Part shown: positions 45,201 through 55,588 of the stretch, piece after piece | Position numbering within the stretch: position 1 is the first letter of the stretch | How the letters are laid out: each line of letters opens with the position of its first letter | NCBI GenBank assembly: GCA_964019335.1 | Contig: OZ025655.1 | Coordinates: 1-64,000 of the forward strand | DNA from: Diplonema japonicum | Taxonomy: Eukaryota > Euglenozoa > Diplonemea > Diplonemida > Diplonemidae | Reading direction: 5' to 3' | DNA length: 64,000 nucleotides | The notes under the pieces: generated by a model | Seen by the model: the letters and a program-made list of their open reading frames with translations, nothing else | Told to the model about the DNA's origin: nothing | The model's database searches: none | Made by a program: the position numbers and the translations under genes

Positions 45201-48200
45201 TCAGTGTCTTTGCGGTCCATGCCGTCGTCCTCCTCAGGCTTCTGGGTAGCCTGTCTGTACCACTCAGCGCGTTCGGCTTGCTGCTCCGGGGTAATGACGG
45301 GGGCAGGGGCAGGTGCCTTCTCATCCTTCTCATCCCTCTTCATGCCGTCATCATCTTCCGCAGGTTCAGGGGCAGAGCGCATCCAGCTGCTGACATCCTC
45401 CGGCTCCCTATCCTTGCGTGTCATGCCGTCATCTTCGGGCTTTGGCTTTGCCTTCTCCTTTGAGTCCTTGTTCCAGTCATCAATGTGCTTAGGTGCCTTC
45501 CACCAGTTGTCCTTGAACCAGTCCTCACGCTCCTTCTTCTGATCTTCATCGGCGTCACGCATGCAGTCGTCACCACCGTCTTGGAAGTCTTCAACGAACT
45601 TCGGAGTCTTCCACCATTCGTCTTCCTTGGCCTCGGGATCCTTGAACTGTCTCTCAGGATTCTTAGCGTTTTTGAACCAGTCTTCCCTGTCCTTGATCTC
45701 TTCGGGCGTGGCCTCTGGCGTTTCGTCATCCTCACGGACTGCTCCATCGTCGTCCTCATCAGGCCTGGCCTGCTTCTTCCAGTTGTCGCCATCCTCTCCA
45801 TCCCTGCGCCACTCCTGAGAAAACTTTGGGGACTTCCACCAGTTGTCCTTGAACCATTGTTCCCTTTCGGCAGCCTCTTCGGGAGAGATGGGCCCTTTGC
45901 CACTCTCATCCATCATCCAAGGAGCCTCGGGATCCTCGGGATCCTTCTGGTATTCCTCAATGTGCTCAGGTTTCTTCCACCACTCATCATTCTCAGGGTC
46001 AACATAGTTTCTCTGCCAGTCCTCTGGTGTCTTGTTCGCCTCTTCCTCGGCATCCATGGCAAGGTACGCTGCCTCTTCCTCCTGTCGAGTCATCTCATCC
46101 TTTTCCTGGTCAGCTTTCTCCTCTTCTGCTTGCATGTCAAGTTCATCAGCATCAGGCGCAACATAGAAGTTGGTGTTGGCCACAGCCTTGAAGAACTCGT
46201 CCTGACCGATGGTCTTGGGTTCTTCCTCGCCGTCCTTCTTCATGCCGTCCTCATCATCATCGCCGCCCCTCTCCATGCCGTCATCGTCATCGTCAGCAGA
46301 GCCCCTCTTTCTGCCGGCGTCGGGACCGAAGTCGTCCTTCTCTGCCTTCCTATTCGCCTCGATGGCATCGATGATGGCCTTCACCTGCTTATCGGAAGGC
46401 TTTTGCCCCTCGTTAATGGCAGCCAAAGCTTCAGGAAGCTCTTCTTCCAAAATTCGCTTCTCGTTCTCGGGGCGGTCACGAAGCCACTCCATCCTGCGAC
46501 CCTTGTCATCGTCGGAAAGCTGCTTCTTGTACCAATCCTCACGCTTGCCCAGCTGCGCACCAGATGGCTCCGTAGGGTGCTTCCTGTACCAAGCGTCTCT
46601 GTCGGCCTTTTCTTCAGGGGTGGCGGGGTTTCCTGTGTTTGCTGTTTACCTCTTAAGAAAATGCATACCCTTGTTCTGCTTGTACCATTCATCTCTGGCC
46701 TTCTCTTGCTCAGGTGTTGCGTCCTTCTTCCACTTTTCTTCGCCGTCGGGGCCCTTCGCCCAGTCGTCGCAAATCTCGGGCGCTTTCCACCAGTTGTCTT
46801 TGTACCAGTCCTCACGCTTCTTCTTCTCAGGGCCTGATGCAGGACACTCGTGTCCAAGACCAAGTGCACCAGCTGTTGGGTTTCCGGCAGTCCATTTCTT
46901 GCCGGTCGTTCCCTCTTTGCCGAAATCTTCAATGAACTCCGGACGTTTCCACCAGTCGTCAGCATCACCGTGTTTTCTGTACCAGTCCTCTCTCTCCTCT
47001 TTCTCAGGGTCAGAGGCTGGCTTCTTGTCGCCCTCGTCTCCTTTTGTGGCCTCCGGGTCAACTGCACCCCACTTCTTTCCGTTTGCACCATTCTTAGCCC
47101 AGTCGTCAGCGCATGTTGGAGCCTTCCACCAGTTGTCCTTGTACCACTGCTCTCGCTCCTCTTTCTCAGGGTCAGTTGCCGGCTTCTTCTGCCCCTGACC
47201 AGCAGCAGCAGCGGACTGATCCTCAGCCGGCCACCCCTTGCCTGTATCACCGTTCTTCAACCAATCGTCGATGTACTGCGGCTTCTTCCACCAACCGTCA
47301 CCAATGGTCTCAGGGTCCTGCCTGTCCATCGTCACAGGCTTGTCTCTGCCGCAGAGAGGGCCCTCGGTACCATTCTTCTTCCAGTCATCCATGCACTGCG
47401 GCGTCTTCCACCAATTGTCCTTGTACCATTGCTCTCTGTCATCCTTTTCCTCAGGCGTACATGGGTGCTCTTTGCCACCTGACCTGTTGGCGTTGGGCCT
47501 GTCATCCGCGTTCCACATAGCACCATCGTCGCCATTCTGCCCCCAGTCTTCAACATACTGCGGTTCCTTCCACCATTCGTTGTCAGCGGCATTGCGATAC
47601 CAGTTATCCCTATTCTGCTTCTCTTCATCACTTGCTGGCTCCTTGTCCGCGTCTCCTGCTTTCCCTGCCTCTTCGCTGCCTGCCGGCCACTTCTTGCCTG
47701 CAGCTCCGTTCTTCTTCCAGTCATCTAGGAACTCCGGTGCTTTCCACCAGTTCTTGCGATACCACTCGTCACGGTTTAAAGCATCAGACTTCGTGCAAGG
47801 CAGATCAGCCGCCTTCTTAGCGAAACCCGGTTCCTCACCACACGCCCTCCACATGTCACCAACAGGGCGGTACCAATCGTCACGTGCAGCCGCCTCCTTG
47901 TCGCTGCATGGCTTCTTCGACGCACCTACCTTTGGATCATCGGCAGATGGCTTGTCAGCGGCTCTCCAAGACTCCCCAGTCGGTCCTTTCTTTGCCCAGT
48001 CATGCGCATATTGGGGCGCCTTCCACCAGTTGTCCCTGTACCAGTCCTCCCTCTTCTTCTGCTCTTCAGGTGTGGCAGGATTAGCGTCACCAGTCCCCTC
48101 AATGCCAGCTGGTTCTTTAGCTGCGGGCCAGTTCTTTCCCTTTTGACCATTCCTGTTGAAGTCCTCGATATACTGGGGCTGCTTCCACCACTCATCGTTG

Positions 48201-50068
48201 TCCGGCTTCGTCTTATTTTTCATGCTCTTTGACCAGTCTTCAATGAAGGGTCCCTGCTTCCACCAGTCCTTGTCGGTGTTGGGCTCGTCGTTCTGGGCCT
48301 TCCATGCAGTTCCCAGAGGTCCATTCTTGTGGAAGTCATCGGTGTACTTTGGCTGCTTCCACCAGTTCTTTTTGTACCAGTCTTCTCGCTTCTTCTTCTC
48401 GTCAGGCTTCGCAGGACACTCCTGACCATTCCCAGTGGCTCCATCATTCTCGGTCTTGGCAGGCCAATGGCGTCCCTCAGGTCCCTTTTGGAAGTAGTCC
48501 TCAACGTACTGTGGAAGCTTCCACCATTCTTCGTCCCCGTTCTTGTACCACTCTTCCCTCTTCTTCTTCTCTTCTTCACCAACGGGCTTGCCGCCACCAG
48601 ACTTCGCCGCCTCCTCAGTCGGTGCTTTCCACAGCTTCCCGGTCTTGCCGTTCTTCTGCCAGTCGTCCTTGAACTCGGGCTGCTTCCACCAGTTGTCCTT
48701 GTACCAGTCTTCCCTACGCTTCTTCTCGATTTCGGGCGCAGCTTTCTTGTCGCCTTGGCCGTCGATGCCGGCCTCCTCGGTGACAGCAGGCCACTTGTTT
48801 CCCTTGTCACCGTTCTTCCAGAAGTCCTCACGGTAGGGCTCCTGCTTCCACCATTCAGTGTCCGCCGGCTTGCCAGCAAAGTTAAGTGCGTCAGCATCAA
48901 GACCATCGGCCTTAAAGGCCTCTCTAGCAGCGTCGTTCTTCCACCAGTCACCGTTCCTGTAGAACTCCTCCCTTGCAAGTTTCTCAGGGACACTACACTT
49001 CTCTGGGTCTCCCTCAGTGGCGGAGTTCCACTTCTTCACAACACCACGGGGACCGTTAGCTTTGTACCAGTCCTCTCTCCTCTTCTGCTCTTCCGGAGTT
49101 GCCGGGTACGTGTTGCCCTCGGACTCCAAACCGCTCTCTTCGTCGGCAGCCTTCCAACGCGGACCATCGTGCTTGTTCTGCTGCCAGTCCTTAATGTACG
49201 GCTCCTCCTTCCACCAATCGGCGTCCTCCGTGGCCTCCCAATCTCTCTTGTACTTGTCGGCCTTCCACCAGTCGTTGCCCTTGTAAAACTCTTCTCTTAC
49301 AGCGAGCTCAGCATCTGTTGCCTTCTCCTTGGCGCCTTCGATGACAGCAGTCCACTTCTTACCCTTACCCTTGTGCCTCTCCCAGTCCCTCCTGAAGGGA
49401 TCTCTTTTCCACCATTCACCGTCCTGGTCTTTGTCGCCATTGTCGAATTCGGATTCCTTTGCTGCGAACTTTTCAAACGCGTTGTTAATGGCGTTCTTGT
49501 CCTTCTCAGGCATGTGGTCTGTTGCCTTCCACCAACCGCCCTCATCTTCCATTGCCTTCTTCGCAGCTTCAAGCTCTTTGTTCTTCTCAGCCCTAGCCTT
49601 CTCCCTTTCCTTAACCTTAGCGAGCCTCAGTTGCTGCCTGTCCTCATCCATCTGCTCCATTTCTTCTTGTTTAGCAGCGTTTGCTGCTTCAATGGCCTTA
49701 TAGAAAGCAACGGGGTCTCTCTCAGCACCAGTCTCGATTAGCTTCTTGCGCTCCTCCTTCCATTCGTCTTTTCCTGCCCTGTTACCTCTGGCACGTCTCT
49801 TTAGCCAAGCAAGGATGGTCTCGGGGTCCTCGCCCTGATCAAGCATGTCGAAGATCTTCGCGAGCTGCTTGACAGTAATATGAGTGAGGAGCTCCAGGGT
49901 CTTATTGTCGATATCCTTGCCGTCGCTCTCAACTTGCAGCAAGAGCTGCTTGATGGGCTCACCCAACATATCGAACAAGTTGTTTCCCACTAAGGAGCGT
50001 CTCTCCTTCGCGGACTGGTCCATGTCCTCCCTCACATCACCGTATTTAAGGGGTATATCAATAGGCAT
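42207..50068 (-). CDS. Giant WWK-repeat / GEK-repeat inositol-polyphosphate 5-phosphatase
   Basis: Exons 50068-46669, 46632-44360, 44327-42351 and 42308-42207 join in phase (introns 36, 32 and 42 nt) to 2,583 aa. Residues ~190-1,525 hold about 23 WWK motifs in ~52-residue units of the form DWYKDNWWK-x-PEF-x-DDW-x-KNG. Then come [DE]DGMxRKD repeats (~1,530-1,670), PFVGEK-type repeats (~1,674-1,815) and an acidic linker (to ~1,945). Residues ~1,950-2,080 look PH-like. The phosphatase (~2,130-2,400) has all signatures: VGAQECSYQ, WMGDMNYRVE, APTYRFKTG, PSYTDRILVKS and SEHMPVYATY. A beta-rich (C2/ASH-like) region and a short Pro/acidic tail finish it. 5-phosphatases remove the 5-phosphate of PI(4,5)P2 and related lipids. 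The repeats are unknown to me. Confidence 0.88.
44580..45015 (-). repeat. GEK repeats with 93-nt higher-order period
   Basis: Tandem coding repeats encode alternating EPFTGEKMKDD, DPFVGEKLKDD and DDFVGEKMKDD units. The three-unit block recurs with a 93-nt (31-residue) period, and copies near 44,817 and 44,910 are almost identical in DNA, so the block duplicated recently. Flanking copies are more diverged (EGEKLVDEDPFEGEK). Confidence 0.85.
45490..49540 (-). repeat. WWK repeat array
   Basis: About 23 copies of a WWK-centred unit, mostly ~52 residues, encoded in phase without DNA-level identity beyond short stretches. The consensus alternates a REDWYKDNWWK-x-P type with an EWWKxPQYVEDW type. 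Divergence between copies suggests an old expansion under protein-level constraint. Confidence 0.85.
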
Positions 50069-50184
50069 TGTAGAAAGCTTGTAACTCAATTAAGAGCTTC
50101 CTGCGGAATGTATTACCACTGTAAAAGAAGTATAAATGAAAATAGAACGTACAAAAAAGGGCAACCTTTGTTAACTCTAAGCGC

Positions 50185-51504
50185 CTACGACGCGCAGTAC
50201 CCATCGAGCTGTGTGGTGATTCTATCGCACACGAGTGGGAGGTTCTCGCTTATAAGGCGTGCCTGCAAATGTCGCTGCCATTCACCTTGCATACCTGCTC
50301 TTTATTAATCATGTTCTCCTCTAAGTATCGCTGCCACACGTTGCGGTTATCGGTGTCTTTCCAACTGTGTACATGTGGCATGTTTGATGACATACTCGTT
50401 GATGATCGCAAGGTACACCTTAACGAAGTCCTGCACCCTCGGCATCGCTGGCGTAATAAAGTTATCAGGGCATACAACACTGCCAGCTGGGAACCTTACA
50501 ACAAACCACCGACCCTGCACGGCACCGAAGGCCGACTCGCCGGTGATGACTCCAATGCTATTAGGAGTGATGTGGCCTTGGAACGGCGGATGCTTGCTTA
50601 ACACTGTGTCCTGCAAAATGGTATTCCGTAGCAGCTGCTCGTCCACCTGCACACGCACCCGGCTGCCGACTCCTATCTCTGGAAAATATAAATCAGATGC
50701 CGCACCGACCCTCGGTGTCCCCCGACAGTCAAGAAATGTCGCCACTGTGTCCACACCATTTCCCTCGTTGTGCATTCCCGTCACAGTCACCTCTATCGTC
50801 TTAGTCAACAACTGCCTAAGTCCCACAACCGTGTGCTCTACGCTGCTGACATCCACCTCCTCGTCCTCCTCCCTTGGTACATCAATCTGCTGCATGCTTC
50901 CGATTTCTGTAGCGCCCTGCGCATCGAGACCTACCATGTACTTGACTAACTCTGTGGCCCTAGGGTCCCTCAGCTCGTTCATTAAGCGCACAAGCTTTTC
51001 AATGTCGCACACATACAGCATAATCATGTTTTGGAAGATGTCGCTGGCCGTCTCTACGATGTGAGAGGGGGTGTTGCAGGCAGATATCCGGAACTCTACC
51101 CTACGCGTTACGTATCTCTCGAAAACTGCTTCGTACGGGGTATTGCGCAGCCATTCCAACACAGAGCCTGCAGAAAACTCCTTAGCTAGAAGTTTTAAGA
51201 GGCTTATTATGTCAGGCAGCATCAGCGACTCGCATGCTGATACTAATAGCTGAACCTGAAGAACACCTGAACCACACATACGAACGAAGACACCAATCAA
51301 TAAACCAATTACCTGTACGTCATTTGCTGCACATGCACCCTGCACGATCATCTGCGCACAGTCAGTGCACAGACTGTAACCGCGCTCCTTCACTATCGCA
51401 TGTAATGTTCCAGGTAGTGTATAGCCAAACCTAACTACAAGGGCTTTCCACGTCGCAACACTCGGCCATTGCAATGCAGCGATAACCTCGCGGCTGCAGC
51501 CCAT
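50185..51504 (-). CDS. Unknown protein, possibly N-myristoylated
   Basis: Proposed exons 51504-51313, 51255-50396, 50364-50295 and 50262-50185 join in phase to 399 aa. The first intron (57 nt) is a stop-free multiple of three and may not be real; retained, the protein is 418 aa. The start at 51504 gives MGCSREV, a myristoylation/palmitoylation-like N-terminus, 6 nt after a CACAG acceptor; the frame is open further upstream without an ATG in phase. Short Cys motif CTDCAQMIVQGAC at ~35. The middle is helical; the C-terminal half is beta-rich (VGSRVRVQVDEQLL; GRWFVVRFPAGSVVCPDN) and ends after a helical VWQRYLEENMINKEQ. The last two exons are needed to avoid an early stop. Family not recognised. 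Confidence 0.55.
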
Positions 51505-51647
51505 GCCCTCCTGTGTGTGACGCTTTAACAGGACAAGATCAAGCTGCAATGTAAGACCAGACAAGACCAGAAGCCAAGCAAAGCCTCCGGATAAATATCC
51601 AAGGCCATGCTCAAACAAGCAAATCGGTCTTCACGTTATCTACTCTA

Positions 51648-53087
51648 TTACCTCATAGGTGTCAAGAGACTCTTGACCACATGACGTTCACGTTCAGGAG
51701 ACTGAGTGGGAGAGGAAAGTGGGGTTGTGCTCCTTGGCTCAGGCGTTCTTTGCGGGGTCCGGATGATGTGCTGACGGTAGTAGGAAGGATTATGGGGTGG
51801 CGGTGGAGTAAACCGCAGGTGGGCGGGCCTTGACGGAGATTTCAACGAAACACCGGGGTGGCTGCTGAGTGCTTGACATTCAAACGACTCTACAGAAGGA
51901 GATCTGGTCAACATAGGCACCTTCTTTGGCTCTCTACGCGCTATGAAGGGAAGTGCCACGTGATCAGGTGGTGCTCTGGCACTGACATGGCTAGGGCTCA
52001 CAGGCTCTTCGCTGCTCGCGACAGACTGTGATACACTGTCCTCAATGTAATACTCCGTCTGATCGAACAGAACCCTCTCCCTCCTAATACTGCTCATCAG
52101 CCAGTGCCCAGCTTCGTATCGCCCTACTGCTAGTGTCGACAAGCAAACGACAACGACAGTTCCGTCAGCCTGGCAGGCCGTGCAGTAACCCTTTACATGC
52201 GGAGAAGCAACAACCTTCCATTCATCTCGTTCCAAATCAAAGAGAAGCGTGCAGCCAGTATCTGCAGCATGAACTAGCATACTGTGGTCGTCAACAGCCG
52301 CAGCGAAACCCTTGCCACCTGTGTACAGGCGTCGGAGGTGGTTCTCTGGACACCATCCTGACTCGTGTCCTCGACGAACCTTCACCCACCCGGCAGGCCC
52401 TTTATCTCGTATCTGATGTTGGGGCACCCCGATCAGTGAGTCCCCCTTTCTCAGGTCCATCTGCCTCGAGTCGGTTCTTGAGAAATTATAACGTGCCTCA
52501 AAGGCACCGCATTGAGATGACCGCCACTCATGCTCTGTGGTGTGGTACATCCATAAGTTAGGCGAGGCCTCGCCAGTATCGATGGCAGTGCCGCCGATGT
52601 TGACAAGCAGGTTTCTAAAAAGCACCGTGGCATGGCCCCACACAAAGGGGGAGGGCCCAGTGAGGATGGCCCGCCAGTTATTTGCTTGGCAGTCTAGTTC
52701 AAAAACAGAACTAGGGCTATTGGAAAGACCACCGCACAAGTATAACTTCTCGTCCCTTGTCGTCACTGTGTGGTGTGTGCATGCGTCTGGCACATCACCG
52801 TGGGTCGTGCACTCGAACCATGTGCTACTTGTCAGGTCTAACACAGGTAGCACTTGCGGCTTGTACTCTCCGCGTTGATCAGAACCGTGCACCACATACA
52901 TTAAGTCCCTGTTGATGGCAGCTGCATGGTTGCAGCGACGTGGTGCCACACCGCTGCAGTGCACAGTGCTCAGCACGTCCCCTTCAAGGCGGAAAATATC
53001 ACCACTGGCGCCATTCTTCGTCTTCCCCCCATGAATGAGTATAGAGTACCCGTCGGCAACAGAGGCATACCCTTCCTCCGGAAGCAT
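51648..53087 (-). CDS. Kelch-type propeller with inserted SH3 domain
   Basis: Intronless, 479 aa. Kelch-like blades run through ~1-330: YSILIHGGKTKNGASGDIF, RRCNHAAAINRDLMYVVHG, HTVTTRDEKLYLCGGLSNS and GHATVLFRNLLVNIGGTAID. Between blades, residues ~195-260 form an SH3 domain: ARYNFSRTDSRQMDLRKGD, then GWVKVRRGHESGWCPENHL. Blades resume (GKGFAAAVDDHSMLVHAADT). The C-terminal ~130 residues are Ser/Pro/Arg-rich with many S-P and T-P sites (RTPQRTPEPRSTTPLSSP), so phosphorylation is likely. The combination suggests an adaptor that recruits a proline-rich ligand. The frame continues three codons upstream of the ATG to a CACCAG acceptor. It begins 63 nt after the upstream stop. Confidence 0.75.
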   Translation of the reverse strand: MLPEEGYASVADGYSILIHGGKTKNGASGDIFRLEGDVLSTVHCSGVAPRRCNHAAAINRDLMYVVHGSDQRGEYKPQVLPVLDLTSSTWFECTTHGDVPDACTHHTVTTRDEKLYLCGGLSNSPSSVFELDCQANNWRAILTGPSPFVWGHATVLFRNLLVNIGGTAIDTGEASPNLWMYHTTEHEWRSSQCGAFEARYNFSRTDSRQMDLRKGDSLIGVPQHQIRDKGPAGWVKVRRGHESGWCPENHLRRLYTGGKGFAAAVDDHSMLVHAADTGCTLLFDLERDEWKVVASPHVKGYCTACQADGTVVVVCLSTLAVGRYEAGHWLMSSIRRERVLFDQTEYYIEDSVSQSVASSEEPVSPSHVSARAPPDHVALPFIARREPKKVPMLTRSPSVESFECQALSSHPGVSLKSPSRPAHLRFTPPPPHNPSYYRQHIIRTPQRTPEPRSTTPLSSPTQSPERERHVVKSLLTPMR

Positions 53088-53150
53088 TTCATGAGCCTGG
53101 TGCGTGGTAAATTAAGATGTAAATACTACTATAAAACACTCCTCTGATAG

Positions 53151-54934
53151 CTACTCATTCTTATCCCTTTTTCTCTTCTTGCCTGCAGATGGCTTCGCTT
53201 CGCTTCCTAAAATGCTGCTAAGCATCTTGCTCTTCTTTGCTTCCTTCTTCTCCGCCTCCTCCCAGTCTTCATAGCGATGCTTGTACTGCTCCAAGCGCAG
53301 CTTTTTCACCGTCATGCGTGTAGAATAGATGCTCTGCAGCTGCTTGATACCTGCCGACAACTCCTCGGCAACGGTCTTCCGGTAGCTAAGGGGAAGCACT
53401 GCGTAAAGCTTTTCGACTACGAATGCAGCAGAGCCACACGACGTGGTGACCTGGAGGAACGACCCCTTAAGCTGGTTTGAAAACTTCTTAATCTGTGGCA
53501 GTTAGTAAGAAGACTCAGCGCATACCTCCTTCTCCTTAGCATTTGCGATGAAACCCTCAATCATAGTGCTCCCGGCGACTGTAGATAGCAGGTACGATAT
53601 CTGTGCGTGTTACCTTGGACCCTAGACTCGCATACCTTGTCAACTGTAAGCTCAGCAACACCCTTGTACAGTGCTGCTGTGGCTTCGCTAGGTCCGTAAG
53701 ACAGCATGGCTGAGAGCATCGCTACCCCATGATGGCCGTCGAGTTGTATCAGCGTATCGAATAGCGAACCTGTTACCTGCAGAGCACTCTTCACAAGACT
53801 CATTACGCTGCTCCTCGCGCTTGGGTGCCTTTTGGCACCTTCGCACACCCCACTCAGCACACCAAGCGCCCACTTATTGTAAATCGCCGTGGCTCCTGTA
53901 TTAGTAATAAACGTGAAAGGAGAATACCTTTAGTAAGTGCTTCAACTACTTCCTGCATAGACTCCTCATCCGGGCAGTTCGCGACCCACCTGTGATGATC
54001 ACCAATGTTCACTTGTATACCTCTGGACTGCGTAGAGACCTCCGCGCTGCATCATCTCCTCCCAGTGCTTCACAAAGTGAGAGTGCAGCTTCTTGTGGCA
54101 TGCACTTGACTTCAAGCATGCCTCGAGAACCCGTGACGACACGGAAGACTTGCAGATGTCATCCATGTTCGCCGCTACCTGATCGTGGAGCTCGCTGCCC
54201 TCCCACACAGAGGCAAGCACATCGAGAATACCCGCTGCCTGAGTGCTGCATATCCTGTTCACAAAAATGTCATCCTTAGCTAAGACCTTCACGATTGCCT
54301 TCCCGAGCTTGTCAAGGGGAACCCCGCTGTCGAGGGGCTCCATCACCGTCACAGCCTCTTTGTGTCTCTTCTCGGGAGGGACCTTCCCCGCGAGGACGTA
54401 AATCAATACACGCAGCGCGTAGGAGCCCCCCGGGTGCAATATGATATCAATTAATTTGATATCGCTCTCTTCGTCACCCTCGATGAGCTCGTCAACAGTG
54501 CCCTTTAGCAAAGCCTTCAACGTGGGCAGGCCAGTGGAGTCCTCTTCATCTGAAGACTTCATCAGCTTGTCAGACTTCAGCATCTGCTGACATTGCTTCA
54601 ATAGCTTCTCAACAACCCTGCTGGCCGTATTCTGCGTGCACAGGTAACACAATTTACCAGCTATCTTGAAGTAGAAACTTCTCAAATGTACAGCTGTACT
54701 CCACTCCAGCACCTGCTCCACGATCCTACTGATCTCTCCGTTGTTGAACAGCCTCGCTCCACCTGATGTGAAATGCATTCCGATCGCAGCGTGTGCCGCT
54801 TCCAAAGCACCATGCTGCTGGTCCTCGGAAGCCTCTTGGATCCTTTCGCTCATCTGCCTCCACATCGCAATCTGGTCTGAGTGCTCCTCACGCAGATCCT
54901 TCGCATACTTCATCTTCTTATTGTCAGATGACAT
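53151..54934 (-). CDS. Nop9-like pumilio-repeat nucleolar protein
   Basis: Exons 54934-54021, 53989-53928, 53895-53636, 53600-53526 and 53492-53151 join in phase (introns 31-35 nt) to 550 aa. Pumilio-type helical repeats are visible: LCTQNTASRVVEKLLKQC, ILHPGGSYALRVLIYVLAG, FVNRICSTQAAGILDVL, SSVSSRVLEACLKSS, LDGHHGVAMLSAMLSYG and CGSAAFVVEKLYAVLP. The GSYALRVL...LAG form and the overall length fit Nop9, which binds pre-rRNA during 40S assembly. The C-terminus is basic and Lys-rich (SAGKKRKRDKNE), suiting the nucleolus. PUF6/Puf-A-type proteins are the alternative. IMP4 lies elsewhere in this cluster but the two are not adjacent. The ATG is 8 nt after a TTCTAG acceptor. Confidence 0.6.
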
Positions 54935-55024
54935 CTTTGATCCTAGAATAATCTGTTAAGAAACCACAGAAGCCACAAAAAACAACGTACTGTCTAAATA
55001 CTAATTCAATCCTACTCTGCGAAA

Positions 55025-55378
55025 CTAAAAATCGATGCACCTCCCTCCCTTTTCCCAATCGCCGTACCTTGTGGGCTCCAAACCAGGGTAACCGTTGATC
55101 TATGGTGTGGTGCATTGTGTCACGGTGCATACCTCGCCTGTCTTCTCATTGCGGTGAAGCAGCTCCTCATCCTTGCCAACATTCTTGAAGTAGTCAGGGC
55201 TCCCGACACTCAGCGCCATCCTGGCGGCCTGATCATTTACCGGTTTGTACTCCTGCGTCTGCCTAGCAGATGCCAAGAAAGTTGACGAGTTCCCATCCCT
55301 CTTCGCCCACGATGTGAACTGAATATCAGCGGGATTAGCCCCCCACTGCGCTCGTGCTGCAAGGGATCTTCTGAACAT
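55025..55378 (-). CDS. SDHAF4: Succinate dehydrogenase assembly factor 4
   Basis: Exons 55378-55133 and 55099-55025 join in phase through a 33-nt intron to 106 aa. After splicing the C-terminus reads TGEINGYPGLEPTRYGDWEK followed by GGRCIDF, the diagnostic end of the SDHAF4/DUF1674 family. SDHAF4 binds flavinylated SDHA in the mitochondrial matrix and promotes assembly of complex II. The N-terminus (MFRRSLAARAQWG) is basic and free of acidic residues, as expected of a mitochondrial presequence. The signature is split by the intron, so neither exon alone reveals the gene. Its presence implies an aerobic mitochondrion with succinate dehydrogenase. Confidence 0.88.
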
Positions 55379-55588
55379 CTGGGTCCCAGGCTGTGATGTG
55401 ATGTGATGGCAGCCACAAACAAGGATCTCAAAAAAAAAAAAAAACCGAAGTTAATAAATATCTAAATAGGATACCGCCAAAGGGTGAAAAGAGGATAAAT
55501 TAATATTAAAATCTAACGAAAATACAAAACAGAAAAACATGGCAATTCACACATCTCTAATATATATGATAAAATAGAAATAAAAACG

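Noticed and set aside
44165-46837. Long plus-strand frames rich in Leu/Phe/Ser opposite the GEK and WWK repeats
   Set aside because: Antisense shadows of the repeat-rich coding strand; the minus frame is continuous, phased and ends in a conserved phosphatase.
50374-51064. 229-codon plus-strand frame opposite the unknown protein gene
   Set aside because: Ser/Thr/Cys-rich antisense shadow; the minus frame splices in phase into two further exons.
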